From: Pinguiococcus pyrenoidosus
Lineage: Eukaryota; Sar; Pinguiophyceae; Pinguiochrysidales; Pinguiochrysidaceae
Assembly: GCA_019677205.1 (NCBI GenBank)
Contig: JAAMXY010000373.1
Span: 1 to 60,051 of the forward strand
DNA length: 60,051 nucleotides
Direction: 5' to 3'
Below, one piece after another: positions 43,044-54,373 of the stretch (positions are counted from its first letter, which is position 1; every line of letters begins with the position of its first letter). The translations under genes were made by a program, and so were the position numbers. Under the pieces are notes generated by a model. That model did not search any database, was not told where the DNA came from, and worked only from the letters and a program-made list of their open reading frames with translations.

Positions 43044-46000
43044 TCACAATGTCACCTCACTATCGGTGTCTGAAAAGTCGCTGCGCCACTCTTCAGACCA
43101 GATATCCAGGTACCTCCTGTAGAAGGAGATTGGCAGCGCCTGTGGAGCGTCATACAAGTGGGCTCTCTTGATGGAGTATCCGTACTTCTCTTCCTCTTCT
43201 GGACCATCCACGAGGTATCTGGGTCTCTTCGGCAGATCGTCTTCTGCCTCGTTCTTCTTCTTGTGGCCTCCGACCGCTTTGTAGTTGGAGTGCAGCGCGA
43301 GATCGATGGCGTAGGCGACCGCCACCGGCGTCACGAAGAGAAGCAGCAGAAACGCAGCCTTGATGGCCATCAGGACGTAGGTGGACGTCGACGTGCTGGC
43401 GCTAAAGTCTGCCACAATGAAGAACGCGATGCCCACTGGCAACCCTTCATCAATCACGATCTCCTGGAAGGCAGAGGCAACTGTATCAGCGTGGCTCTCC
43501 TACGCATCCCCCAAAAAAACGAAAAAAATAAATAACAGGTTGAACGAGCATACCTGAAGCGGATCCGGCAAGAGAATCAGGACCGAGAGGATCATCAAAC
43601 TCAGCTTCGTGAGGACCTGGAGCAAGGAATAAGGCCAAAGACTCGTGAGCTAAAGCATTTCTCAACAAGGTCGACAACAGCCCTCAAGAACGACGCCGCA
43701 CGAAGAGAACCGCTCACCTTTGTGCACAGCGATCTCCTCTTGTAGTCCTTGTCGATGCCTTCGACGGACTTGGACAGCGTCCGCAGCACCGAGTCGGACT
43801 TGTCTTGGCGAGCGAGTCGTCGCGTCCAGTTCTCTCGTAGTGCCTCCGCCTTTTTCGCCACCGTGGCGCTGATGCGAGACACCTTGGCCGGCGACATGGA
43901 CTTGGTGCTCTCCGCGCCGCAAGACAGCCGCGACGCCGCTCTGGTAACGTCACACCTCGGCTGAGAGACTTCCGGCTTCTGGGTCCCACCGAGCGCCAAA
44001 GCTTTGCCACTGCTTTGTGCAGACAGGTCTGGAGCCGCGATGTCGTCGGTGACTTGGAAGAGCGCCGCGACGTCGACCAGCCGGAAAGATGGTACCGATG
44101 TCGAAGTTGTCAAGTCCGCAGTCGACGCCGTGCTGATGTCGTCGTCGTTGGCGCTCTTCTGGCGCTGAAAGCTGCTGTTGGCGTGGAACAAGATGTCGAG
44201 GCCCGGCAGGAGATCCGGTCGGAATCGAGCGCACATGGCGGCGCAGCTGTAGTGCGGGATGTTCTGCATTCCCCTCGACAAGCTAATGTCCTTTTTCACC
44301 AGCGCCGGGAAGACATACCCCAACAGCAGCAACTTCATCGGCAGCAGAAGAAACACAATCTCCACCTCGTTGACCACGCAAGACAGTGTCCATGCCACAT
44401 ATGTCGCGCGCGGCACTTGGGATAAGAAATACACCAGGTACAAGGACATGCCCATGATGTAGAAGTGCAGAAGCACCAAAGCGGCGCGTCGGAGCAGCCG
44501 GCGACGGGGGATCGAGACCGGCACGTTCGTGCCGGCAAGGGCTGCGTAGCGCCGGAAGATGCGCTGCTTGAGTAGAGGCAAAACGTCGCGGACGCCCAGC
44601 TTGAACACGTTGATCTTGCGGTCGCAGACTTCCTTGTCGTAGATCTCTCTGGTGATGCGGCCGTTGCGAAGCAGGTACTGCAAGCGCCGCTCTTCCAACT
44701 CCAGCATGTGCTCCAAGTAGGCCATCTCCATGGCGTTGGCGAGGACTCTCCTGCGCAGGAAACCTCGGCAGGAGCAGAGTCGGGACATGCTGCGCGCCTC
44801 GGGGTGCCTGTCCAGATACATCATCTCGACGTCGCAGATCTCTATGGCGCGTCGTCGCAAGTGTTGGCGCGTGTTCAGCTTGCGCCGGATCTTCTCCGAC
44901 AGCGGCAGGCCAGGCGTGCAGAGGTGGACGACGCCCGTGTTGGGCCACTCCACTTCTTCCATGGCCAGCTCCTTCGGGTCGTCGGCGAGGAACTTCTGCA
45001 CCATCGCGTCGATGGCCGTCTTGGGCACGAAGGCCAACAGCATCGCAAAGGCAGCCGCGATCAAGATCGTGTGGGGCGTGAGAGCGCAGTCCCTCTCGAC
45101 GCAGTACTTCAGCGTGTCGTCCACTTCGCATCGACTCTGGAAGATGTTGATCGGCGACTTGGCGTCTTCGCACTCCTCCTTGAAGCGCTCAAAGTCTCCA
45201 CCTTTGAAGTCCTTCTCCGAGCAGAACTCGTCGCTGTCTGGGTAGAGAAGTTGGTACACGACGGCGCAGACGACGAAGTTGGTGATCATCCGAGAGAAGA
45301 GCTGCGCGAGTTGCACGTAGCGCGTGCAGGAAGTTTCCCCGCGGAGGAGGAGCAGCGCTCTCAGGTAGTCGTGCGATCTCCACAGAATGCGCCACAGATT
45401 GTTCTTGGGAGGCGCCTTGAGTCGCGACGGAACGGCCAACAGCAATCCATACCACATCTCGTCGCTGCTCTGGTTCTCCGCTGGCTCGTCCAGCCAGCCC
45501 AGCGAGCTGGTGGACTGGAAGCTCCGCATCGACATGTTTGCAGACCTGGCGAACATGTCCTCGATGGCGATGTCCTCGATGTCGTCGATGTCGTCCGGTG
45601 CCTTGGCGGTACTGCCAATCGACGACGACCTGCGATGCTCCTCCGACAATTTTTCTAGAGGAACGCGATGCTGCGGATTCACCGACATCGGCGACGCAGC
45701 GTCCGGAGCGTCGGGAAAGAGGGAGTCCAGGAGGATGAAGTCATGCGTCTCTCGCTTCAGAATGTCGTCCTCCAGCTCGGACTCCTCGACATCCCATTCG
45801 CCGCTCTGACTCTCGCTCTCCTGGCGCCGCGGCATCCACGGCAGCGGGACGCACTTGAAGGTCTTTGCCACCTCGGCCGAAGCGCCTTTCTGCTTGGATG
45901 CGTGGGCCACCGCCACTTCCTCTGCTTCGTCGTAGAGCTCGGCTTGGTCCAGGCAGTTGGCGCGAAGCAGCATCAGCACGGCGATCGTGAAGAGCACGGC

Positions 46001-46667
46001 GAAGTGAACCAGTGCCCAGAGACTCTGCTCGGCCGCGTCGGGCCTGGTACTGGAGCTGTTCGCGCTGCGGAGCATGTCGTCAAGGAAGAACGTCGCCCTC
46101 TGCACTCCCCGTTGGCGGAGCTCTTCTTCCATGCCCAATGCGCCACTCTCGGCGAGAAACGCTGCTCGGCTCCTGCAAAGCCACATGACGCTTCCGGTGG
46201 CTTCCACATTGGTCGGAGGACCGAAAGCCCAAGCATCGCCATCTGCAATTTTGCCAGAGATCCCTGATTTGGGGCTGATTCTCAGGGCCAGGTACGAAGC
46301 CAGCACTTACCCAGCAAAAAGTCTGGAGGCCCCGGCTCGGAGCAGGAGCTGCTAGACAGGCCGTGACTGCATTCGGAGCCCAACGTGTCGCCGAGAGTGG
46401 TCACCTGTCGCGAAAAGCCCAGTGCTTCGCAGACGTCGCTGAGAACAATGGCTCCTACGGCTCTTTGCATTGAGTTTCCCCGCCAATTTCACATCTCTTT
46501 TCCTTGTTTGACCCACCAGAGCCCTTGGCAACGCCGCCGGATACAGAGAGCCAGGCCTCCGAGGCGCTGGCCTCGCAGACCCGGACGCCTGGAAAGGTGC
46601 CAACCTCGTCGCAAGGCGACAGCGCCGCAGAGCTGCTCAGGAAGGCCAGGAGCAGCGCTGGTTTCAT
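43044..46667 (-). CDS. Second member of the REJ-gene multi-span family, short-ectodomain form, 1,102 aa
   Basis: Exons (minus): 46667-46517, 46460-46311, 46242-43718, 43616-43554, 43463-43044; 3,309 nt, frame closes. A signal peptide (MKPALLLAFLSSSAALS) is followed by a small Cys-containing, SRCR-reminiscent ectodomain (VRVCEAS ... DVCEALGFSRQ). Then come a first membrane span (about 45960-46020), a cytosolic Ser/Asp-rich part, and further spans. The multi-span part matches the gene at 1-10.6 kb: MWYGLLLAVP/MWYGLLLAMP, YPDSDEFC/YPDDEEFC, a shared C-E-x-A-x-SP[IL]N-x4-RC loop, CARFRPDLLPGL/LSRAREDLLPGL, ILLPDPLQ/LLLPEPVQ and GLPVGIA/GIPVGVA. It lacks FG-GAP, REJ and GPS-like parts, so the family swaps ectodomains on one membrane module. 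Function unknown. Confidence 0.85.
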
Positions 46668-47214
46668 GGCCACCGCCACTCTGCAGACCCCAGCTGGCCA
46701 GCGGCGCCCGAAGTGCCAAATCTTGGAACGTTGTGGCCGGACTTTGCGGCCCTGTGGCGCGATGTCAAGCGAACGCCGTGGACGGCATCATATGGCTCCA
46801 GAAGGATATCGACATAGGGCGTTGATTGGTAGGAACATGTTTCCAGGCGACGGGATTGGAGGGGAAGGATCAGCTGACTGGGGTTTGGCAGAAGTTTCAT
46901 TCTGTGTTTCCGCCGAATTCGTATCCATCTGTCACAAAGTGCGATTCCCTCATTCATTCACACACTGCGCATCTCATGTTGGGGGGGTGATGGGGATTGA
47001 GGAGCCTCGTAAACGTTGCAGCATAGTCCTGCTTCACAGGAAGAAAAGTGCAGCCAAGAAGGTTTCATCGCAGACCTCTTTGCAAGCCGAAACGTAGACG
47101 CGGGACCTCCGACGATGGAATGGTTCATGTACAAAGCTTGGAATTCTATGTGATCCCGCGCACACTCCAGTATGGCAGGACAGCTGGACAGAGACAAGCG
47201 CTTAGGGTGCGCCT
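46668..47214. other. Intergenic stretch upstream of the short-ectodomain multi-span gene
   Basis: No gene is seen. An ATTGG box at 46825-46829 is in CCAAT orientation about 158 bases upstream of the minus-strand start at 46667. A GGGGGGGTGATGGGG tract lies at about 46981-46995. Confidence 0.5.
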
Positions 47215-50200
47215 CTACTGCTGCGCTGACTTGAAATACTTGCCGGTGGCCGGATCATAGTAGCACGAAGTCACGGGATCAAACAGCAGCTCCACCTCAC
47301 TGTCCTCTCCCCAGCCATTCTTCTGGGACTTCTCTGCGCTCTCTGTCTCATCCGCCTGGAAGTCGTAGCTCTGGAGATCTGTTGCGGCGGACAGGCTGAG
47401 TCGGCCGAATTCCTCCTCAAAGGACTCCTCCAACGCGGCCAGTTGTGCTCGAGCTTTCTTCTCCAACTCTAGAATGTCTCGAATGTCCGTCTCGGGCTGC
47501 CACAGCTGGTCGAGCGCTTTCTCTTCGAGCGCTTCGTCCATCTGAGGCAACGGCGTCTCATTCTCGTCGATGATAATCTCCTCCACAGTGGGTGCTTCGC
47601 TTTGGTCGTTGAGAATCTTGCAGATCTCCGCATCTGATTGGAACACACGCTCGCTCTCCTGCTGCCCGTGCAAAAGCGACTCCGCCGAGCACGGCGCTTC
47701 TCCTTCTTGCTCTGGTGTCATAGGCCTCTGATCTCCACCAGCAGTCTTGTGCACCTGAAACGAGGCCCTTTCGTGCTCTTCTAGAATCTCTATTGCATCC
47801 ACCAGAGAACCTGTCGATCGGGTCGACGCTTCTTCATCATCGTCACTAACATCCACAAAAGCTTGCCTCTCCGGTGCGGACCCAAGCTCGGGGAAAGAAT
47901 TTGACATTTCTAACACGGCGTCTCTTTCCTGGAGGTGAGCAAACGCAGCTCGTCAGATGAAAAGGGAACATGACGGAGAGAAGAAGGAATTGCTGGCGGA
48001 GGAATGTGCGTATGGGCCAACCTTATTGAGCGCCCGCTGGAGAATGGTTTGGACGTCAGCGCGTATCTGACCAAAATACGCCTCATCTTGGCTCTCGGAG
48101 CCCAAGACCTTGGCTTGTGCGTCTGCCACCGGCTCCCTCCCCGTGAGGATACTTAGCATCGCAGATTCGTCAAATTGGTCATCGTCTGCGGCCACGTCCG
48201 GACTGCCTTGCTCCCCGTCTTGAAAGACCGATTCTCCAGTCGGGAGGGGAGGATACACGACCGGGCTTGATGAACCAGCAGCACCAACAGATACAGAATC
48301 CCGTGTCGGCAGCGCCGGGTATCCATCGGGACTTGGCGACTTATCGACTGCCTGTTGGATGTTGCCGTTTCTGTGTTGCTCCTCGTCTTGAAAGACCGAT
48401 TCTCCAGTCGGGAGGGGAGGATACACGACCGGGCTTGATGAACCAGCCGCACCAACAGATACACAATCCCGTGTCGGCAGCGCCGGGTATCCATCGGGAC
48501 TTGGCGACTTATCGACTGCCTGTCGGATGTTGCCGTTTCTTTGTTGCTCCTCGTCTTGAAAGACCGATTCTCTAGTCGGCAACGAAGGATGAAAAGCCGG
48601 ACTCGCTGAAGCAGCAGCAACGGAGACAGATTCCTCAGCCGGCAGCGCGGGGTATCCAACTGGGCTTGTGGATTTCTCGACTCGTAGTCGGATGCCCCCA
48701 GTCGTATGTTGCTCCTCGTCCCGAAAGACCGACTCTCCGGTTGGGAGCGAAGGATAAGCAATTGGAGTCGCTGAATCAGCAGCAACGGATTCCCGAGCCG
48801 GCAACGCAGGGCGTTCCACTGGGCTTGTCGATTTCTCGACCCGTTGTCGGACGTTCCCGTTTCTTGTTGGTCTTCGACGACGAAAGAAGGCCATGAGCAC
48901 CTTAAAAGCAGCTGGAAGAAAGCCCAGGCGATCCGCGGCACTCACCGCCTCTGATCCTGAGTCCTTGGAGTTTCTCTTCTCTCCTTGCGGCTCTGCGCAC
49001 TCCCAGGCGTCCGCCTTCCGCGTCTTCCTGGCGTCGTCTTGGGCGCTTGCAATCCGTCCTTTGGCTGAAACCATGGAGCGTCAGCAAGAGCGTACAAACC
49101 AAGCGCAGGCGCTGAGGACAACACATGCCAAGCACACCTTGCTTGGGGACCTTCGAAGGGGCGACCGAAGCATTTCGGTAGACTTCGCTACCGTTTGCAT
49201 CTCCGCGACGGCATAGTTGATCAGCACCGTCTCCACTCCGCCTTCGACGCCTCCCGGAAACGCATGGCCGCGCGGGATGGTATCGCCAAGGCACAGATTC
49301 ACTGTACAAATTGCTGTGGGAGCAGCGTGTACGATGTTGGGGTCTCCTTGGCAGAAGCGGCCTTCAGATTGCAACATACCACTCAACGCACCTTTCTCGG
49401 ACGCCTCCTGCGGCGCGTCGACCATGTCTTCCAGTTGGATGCTGAGCTGCGGCTGCTCTCGCATGGTGAAGATTTGGCGCAAGCGGCAGTTGGCGCCTGC
49501 AGGTGAAGGAAAATCGGGCAAATCCTCAGGAGAAGCGCCCATGACTCAGAAACGGCAGCGCGCAAGCATCACACCGATCAGAATATGCTCCAGGCTCTTG
49601 AACTCCTTCGCTCGGAAGAGGCCCAAGGTCAGCTCGCTCAGGTCGAAGACCACGTTGCACCAGCGGCCGCAAAGAGCCTCCATGAAACAGAGCGGAATCT
49701 GCCCATGAAGCGGAGTGGATGCCTGCGAAAGCCCGAGAGAGTCACTTCTGTCAGCTTGCTGAACTACAGAGAAGGCGATGCGGCGGTCTCCTGCGTACCA
49801 TTTGCGAGAACGATGTGCTGAACACCAAACGGCGTCGCGTGCCTTCCGCATCACAGACGCCCAGCTCCATCATGAAAGACTTCTCTCTGCGCGAGAAAAG
49901 GAGTTCCAAATCAAACGCGAAAAGCTAACATCAGAACACGCAAAGCTGTATCTTCTGTCGAACCGCCCGACACGAAGACACTCAGCGTTCATACCGGACG
50001 AGACACAGCTGAACCACCAAATAGCGCTGTGCTAAGGCCAGGCCGCGGCTGCGCGTCTTCGGCAGCTGCATTTTGGTCGACGAACTGCCCTTCAGCGTCA
50101 TCACGAAGCCTTTGACCGGCTTGTGATAGCTGCGGCCCACATGTCCGTCGCAGCGCCACGACGACAGCGGAGTCTTGCCTGCGGGCGCGAAAATGGCCAC

Positions 50201-50233
50201 GCTCGGGCCACTCTGGTGCGCAGACGCGAACAT
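47215..50233 (-). CDS. CFAP20-domain protein (CFAP20DC/C3orf67-like) with tandem 53-56 aa repeats
   Basis: Exons (minus): 50233-49995, 49886-49799, 49722-49575, 49496-49392, 49346-49125, 49064-48022, 47928-47215. The start at 50233 matches family N-termini (MFxxxxQSGPSVAIFAPxGK). CFAP20-domain motifs follow in order across exons: KGFVMTLKGSSSTKMQLPK, FMMELGVCDAEGTRRRL, GQIPLCF, WCNVVFDLSEL, FKSLEHILIGANCRLRQIFTM. CFAP20 itself stabilises ciliary inner junctions; CFAP20DC proteins are longer and less understood. Downstream is a disordered region with four repeats built on SPxGYPALPTR and YPPLPTGESVFQDEEQ. An acidic helical part follows, then an OCRE-like end (FDPVTSCYYDPATGKYFK). The junctions 49391/49347 (45 nt) and 49124/49065 are less sure than the others. 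Confidence 0.82.
48220..48890 (-). repeat. 168/165-base tandem repeat within the CFAP20DC-like gene
   Basis: The string TGAAAGACCG or close variants recurs at about 48221, 48389, 48557 and 48722, giving periods of 168, 168 and 165 bases (56, 56 and 55 codons). The two leftmost units are almost identical at DNA level, which suggests recent duplication. The units further right have diverged. Reading frame is kept throughout. Confidence 0.92.
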
Positions 50234-50792
50234 GGCGCGAGCGGCGCGTTTAGCGGACTTGAGCGCCGATCTTCGGTTTCGCTCGATTTGAATTTTGGCG
50301 GGAAACGCTTGACGTCTGACCAGCTTTGCGATTCGTGCGACCAAGTCTTCTGCGCGGGTCTCCAATTCACATGCGGGTGCACAAATCTAGCATGCGGGCG
50401 CGATCTTACGAAAGTTACAGCTTGCCCAATCGTCATCGCTGACTGTGTGTCGTCAGCACCACTCCTCCAATCCGTCCGGGGGCGAAACTTTGATTTTTCG
50501 CGCGCCAATCAGCGGCCCCTTTTTAGCGCTGAAAACAAGACGTAGCTAGGGCTCCGCCGCTTCCTTACTTATCTCCAGATCCGGCTCTTGCCCAGCTGCT
50601 ATGCGACGTCGACCACAGTGGATCGTGGGCCCAACGTCGCATTCTGAGTAACGTCCTATGTTTCCAAGCCATATCTACAATTCAAAACCTTCAGGAGAGG
50701 TGACGCACCCAGCCTTCCCGCCATTTCTGCGCCGCAGAATCCCAGGTCTGTCGAGCATTCTGCGGCCGTAGCGCCGGCGCAGTGCAGTCAGC
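50234..50792. promoter_or_regulatory. Divergent intergenic region, CFAP20DC-like / plastid PDH E1
   Basis: 559 bases between start codons. TTTTTCGCGCGCCAATCAG at about 50494-50512 combines an E2F-like core with a CCAAT box (50505-50509), near the centre. The minus-strand frame is open above the chosen CFAP20DC start as far as an ATG at 50365; that extension is not family-like. Confidence 0.45.
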
Positions 50793-53700
50793 ATGAGAGT
50801 GGCTCTCTTCCTGTGTGTCTTTGGCGTGAACTCCGCGGCGGCCTTCCACGCCCTGAAGCGCGCAAGCAACTTCAGGTATCCACTCGTTCGCGGCCGCAAA
50901 CTGTGCGGTGCATGCCAGTCCACCGACTTCCGCGCTTCTGCGAAACGCTCCTGTGGCTCAGCTGTGAAATCCTGCGCGGCGTTTCCGCTGCAAGTCTTCG
51001 CAAACAATGCGGTCTTCACGCGAATTCTGAAGATCGGCGGCAGTTCAAAAGCGGTCTTCGGCCCGAAGATCTTTGCGGATTTCGGGCGGAGCGGAGGATC
51101 GGATCGGTCCTTGAGGGGCACAGCTTCGTCGCTTGAGGCTCAAAGAGTAGTGCGTGCGAGGCACAGCGTTCAAAGAGTGCTTTAAGGTTGTGAGACTGCG
51201 GCGTCTCTCGTGTTGTAACTTACACCGTGAAGCGGAAGGGGGGTACCGAGCGGCGGATAACGGGTTTCCACCCAAAGTTGCCCTCCCCCAGAAATCCGAT
51301 CTGACCTGTCACTCTGCAACGCAGACTAGCGAATGTGAAGGCCATCAGCGAGAACGCCGTCCTGGTGGACCCGCCAGTGATGCGGCCCCGGCCCAGCATC
51401 CCGTGGACGGAGGCCAAGGAGCAGCTGTCCAGCGCGTTCGGCATCACGGACTTCTCCAAGTACGACCAGCTGTCCAAGGCCGAGCAGCTGGAGACCTACG
51501 AGACGGTGCAGATGGCGCGCTACTTCGAGAACGCCTGCAACCAGGCGTACATGCAGGTACTCGCTCGGAGTCTCTCGCAGCCTCAGCGGTGACCGAGAGA
51601 GCGGTGGCTCAACGCTGCACGTCAGGGTTTCATCCGCGGTTTCATGCATCTTGACAACGGCCAAGAGAGCATCTCGGCCATCGTGGCCGACTCGGTCAAA
51701 GTGGGCGACAAGAAGTACTCCTTCTACCGCGAGCACTGCCACGCCATCGCCTCGGGCGTGTCGCCGGATAAGGTATTGCATCCCTGTCGCTTTCTCGGGA
51801 GCAGTTTGGGGCCGGTCTTTGACTGACAAACACACGCAAACGCTTGTGAAAAGGTCATGGCCGAGCTCTTCATGAAGGAAGCCGGTACCTGCAAGGGCGC
51901 TGGCGGCTCCATGCACATCTACGACAAGGACACGAACTTTCAGGTGAGGAGCACCGCTGCCATGAACCCCTGTCAGGGATTTGTCGCGTGGTGGTCAGGG
52001 ACGTTCACAGACGTTGTCACGCATTGTAGGGAGGGTGGGCGCTCGTGGCGGAGCAGCTCCCTTATGCTGCTGGCGCGGCGCGCTCGATTCTGCTCGACCG
52101 CCACCTGGAGCCTGAGAAGTATGCCGGCGATGACCGCATCAGCGTCGTCTTCGTGGGCGAGGGAGGATCCATGAACGGCCGCTTCGCCGAGTGCCTCAAT
52201 GCGGCTGCCAAGGAGAAGCTCCCGATGCTCTTCCTCGTGATCGACAATGGTACGTCTCGACCGCTGTGGTCTTCCTCTTGCGGGTTGCTGTGTTCAGGTT
52301 TCTGCCCGGGCGTGTTAGTCTCAGCTGCGTCTCTCTTCTCCCTGTCTCTTCTCCGATCTCTTCTCCGAAACAGGGCGCGCTATCAACACGTTCACGGACG
52401 ATGTCGCTGCCAACATGGACATCTTCGAGCAGGGGCAGCACTACAACATCCCGGGCATCCGAGTGGACGGCCAAGACCTGCTCTCGACCGTCCAGACGGG
52501 CCGCGCCGTGGTCGACTACGTGCGCACCAACGGTCCCGCCATCCTTCAGGTGCGTGCCAGTATGCGTTTTTGTTTTGTGTGGGGTTTGGGGGCGGTTTTC
52601 ATCCCACAAGAAGGAGCTTGGCTTGCTGATGCTCACCCCAAAATGGTAACGGCATCACCTAGGTCCACACGTACCGCTTCCAAGGCCACTCGCCGGCGGA
52701 TCCGGAGCACGAGCGCGGCCGCAAGGAGGAGAAGAAGTGGGCCCGCGCCAATGCGGACCCGATCAAGCTTTTCGAGGAGGCCTTCCTTGCCAATGGCGTG
52801 GGCACCCAGGAGGAGCTCGACGAAGTGAAGGCGCGCGTGAATGCCCGCGTGAAGGAGTCCGTGGACTTCGCCAAGAACGCGCCGGAGCCCCCGGCCGACC
52901 TCGCCAAGCAGTTGGAGTTCCCTGATGCCCCGGATACCAACTACAACCTGCGCGAAGCGCCGGCCGACGGCGAGGCGCTCACGAAGTCCTCGGTGGAGCC
53001 TGCTGCCCTCGAGACTGTCCAGGCCCACATCGCCAGCCTCAGGGAGAAGGCTGCGAACGGCGGCATCACCATCGGAGACGCCACCAACCTCGCGATCCTG
53101 GAGGAGATGCTCCGCGATCCTCGCACGGTCATCCACGCTGAGGACCTGCAGGCCGGATCGAGCTACGCCATCCCGCACTTGACGCAGCAGACCTTCGGCA
53201 CTCTCCGCGCTGCGGACGAGATCATCGACGAGGGCCACTTCATCGGCAAGGCTCTCGGAGAGGGAATGAACGGATACCGTCCGATCGTCGAGCTCATGAA
53301 CGCCAACTTTGGCATCTACGGCATGGCCGAGATCAGCTCCGCCGGAAACACCTACGCGACCACTGGCGGCCAGTTCGACATGCCCATGACCATCATCGGC
53401 GCTGGCGGAACCGCTCCGAACCAGTCGCTCGGCGCCGAGCACTCGCAGCCGTTCCACGCCTACGTCATGGGCATCCCAGGACTGAAGATCTGCACCGCCA
53501 GCAGGCCCGAGGAGGCCTACGGCCTGGCGAAGGCCATGATCCGCGACAACGGACCCGGCATCCTGTTCATGCCCGTGAAGATGATGAAGGAGGTGAAGGG
53601 CACGCCGGCCTTCGACCAGTGCTTGCCGCTCAACAAGGCCACGTGGATCAACAAGGCCTCGGACCAGGCGCTCCAGAGCGGAAAGGCGGTCACCCTGCTG

Positions 53701-54264
53701 ACCTACCTCCACGGCGTCCGCGAGGCGCAGTACGCCATGGAGGTGAGGGCCCCTACCTGCTTTCGGCGTGTGGGAGGGCCCGTTCCATTCCCGAGTCGAT
53801 TGCGGATCCAATCTGACTCGTCTGTCTCTCTTCATCTCGAACCAACAGGAGCTTGCAGCTGAGGGCATTGAACTCGATCTCATCGAGCTCACCTGCCTCA
53901 AGCCGCTGGATCTGGCAACCATCAAGGAGAGCCTCGTGCGCACGCACCGCGTCGCCATTCTGGACGAGAGTACGCAGAGTGGTGGTGTCGGCGCCACGGT
54001 CTCCGCGATGATCTCGGAGCAGCTGTACGACGAGCTCGACGGCCCGGTCAAGCGCCTATGCATGGACGACGCACCCGTGCCATACGCGAGCTCGATGGAG
54101 AAGGTGAGTTTGGTCCAAAGCACGTTCGGGCTCCCGAAACCCAGCAGCTGGTTTGAGGAATCTGACGCCAACCATTTCTCTCCCCCTTTCAATCCCAGGC
54201 TGTAGTTAAGAGGGCCAGCGACGTGGTTGCAGCAGTGAAGGACATCGTTGCCAAGCGTTTTTGA
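50793..54264 (+). CDS. Fused plastid-type pyruvate dehydrogenase E1 alpha-beta, 782 aa
   Basis: Exons: 50793-50875, 51325-51556, 51626-51772, 51854-51943, 52030-52249, 52374-52549, 52663-53742, 53849-54103, 54199-54264; 2,349 nt, frame closes. The N-ter is a signal peptide ending SAAA|FHALKR, the Phe+1 bipartite plastid signal. The E1-alpha half (about 45-390) shows YFENACNQAYMQGFIRG, FYREHCHAIASG, AGGSMHIYD, a ThDP motif as GEGGSMN...VIDN, and YRFQGHSPADPEH. After an Ala/Pro-rich linker the E1-beta half (about 455-782) shows EEMLRDPRTVIHAEDL, GMNGYRPIVELM, YATTGGQFDMPM, LGAEHSQPFHAY and DLIELTCLKPLD. PDH E1 decarboxylates pyruvate for acetyl-CoA; plastid E1 alpha and beta are normally separate chains. 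The large exon 7 spans the alpha-beta junction without a stop or intron, so the fusion is real in this sequence. GEG instead of GDG in the ThDP motif is conservative. Confidence 0.92.
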
Positions 54265-54373
54265 GCCTACCAAGTGTGTGATTGCGTGACCGTAGTGATA
54301 GCCACCGTCTGAGTCCCCTCGCGTCTCATCTCAGACACACTAAATGAAAACTCTCGTATGAAAACACGGGCCT

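Noticed and set aside
48220-48890. Regular repeats as a CRISPR array
   Set aside because: The units are 165-168 bases, contiguous without spacers, and keep an open coding frame in a eukaryotic gene.
47953-49542. Separate genes for the minus ORFs at 49081-49542 and 47953-49074
   Set aside because: The first begins with GANCRLRQIFTM, the normal continuation of the CFAP20 domain encoded just upstream, and the following ORF can be joined in phase.
50234-50365. Upstream ATG at 50365 for the CFAP20DC-like gene
   Set aside because: Family proteins start with MF just before the QSGPSVAIF motif, which is the ATG at 50233; the extra 44 residues are not family-like.
52633-54273. 546-codon minus-strand frame antisense to the PDH gene
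   Set aside because: It mirrors the well-supported E1 frame; its length follows from the high-GC third positions of the sense gene. The same applies to antisense frames at 7308-8450 and 35079-36491.
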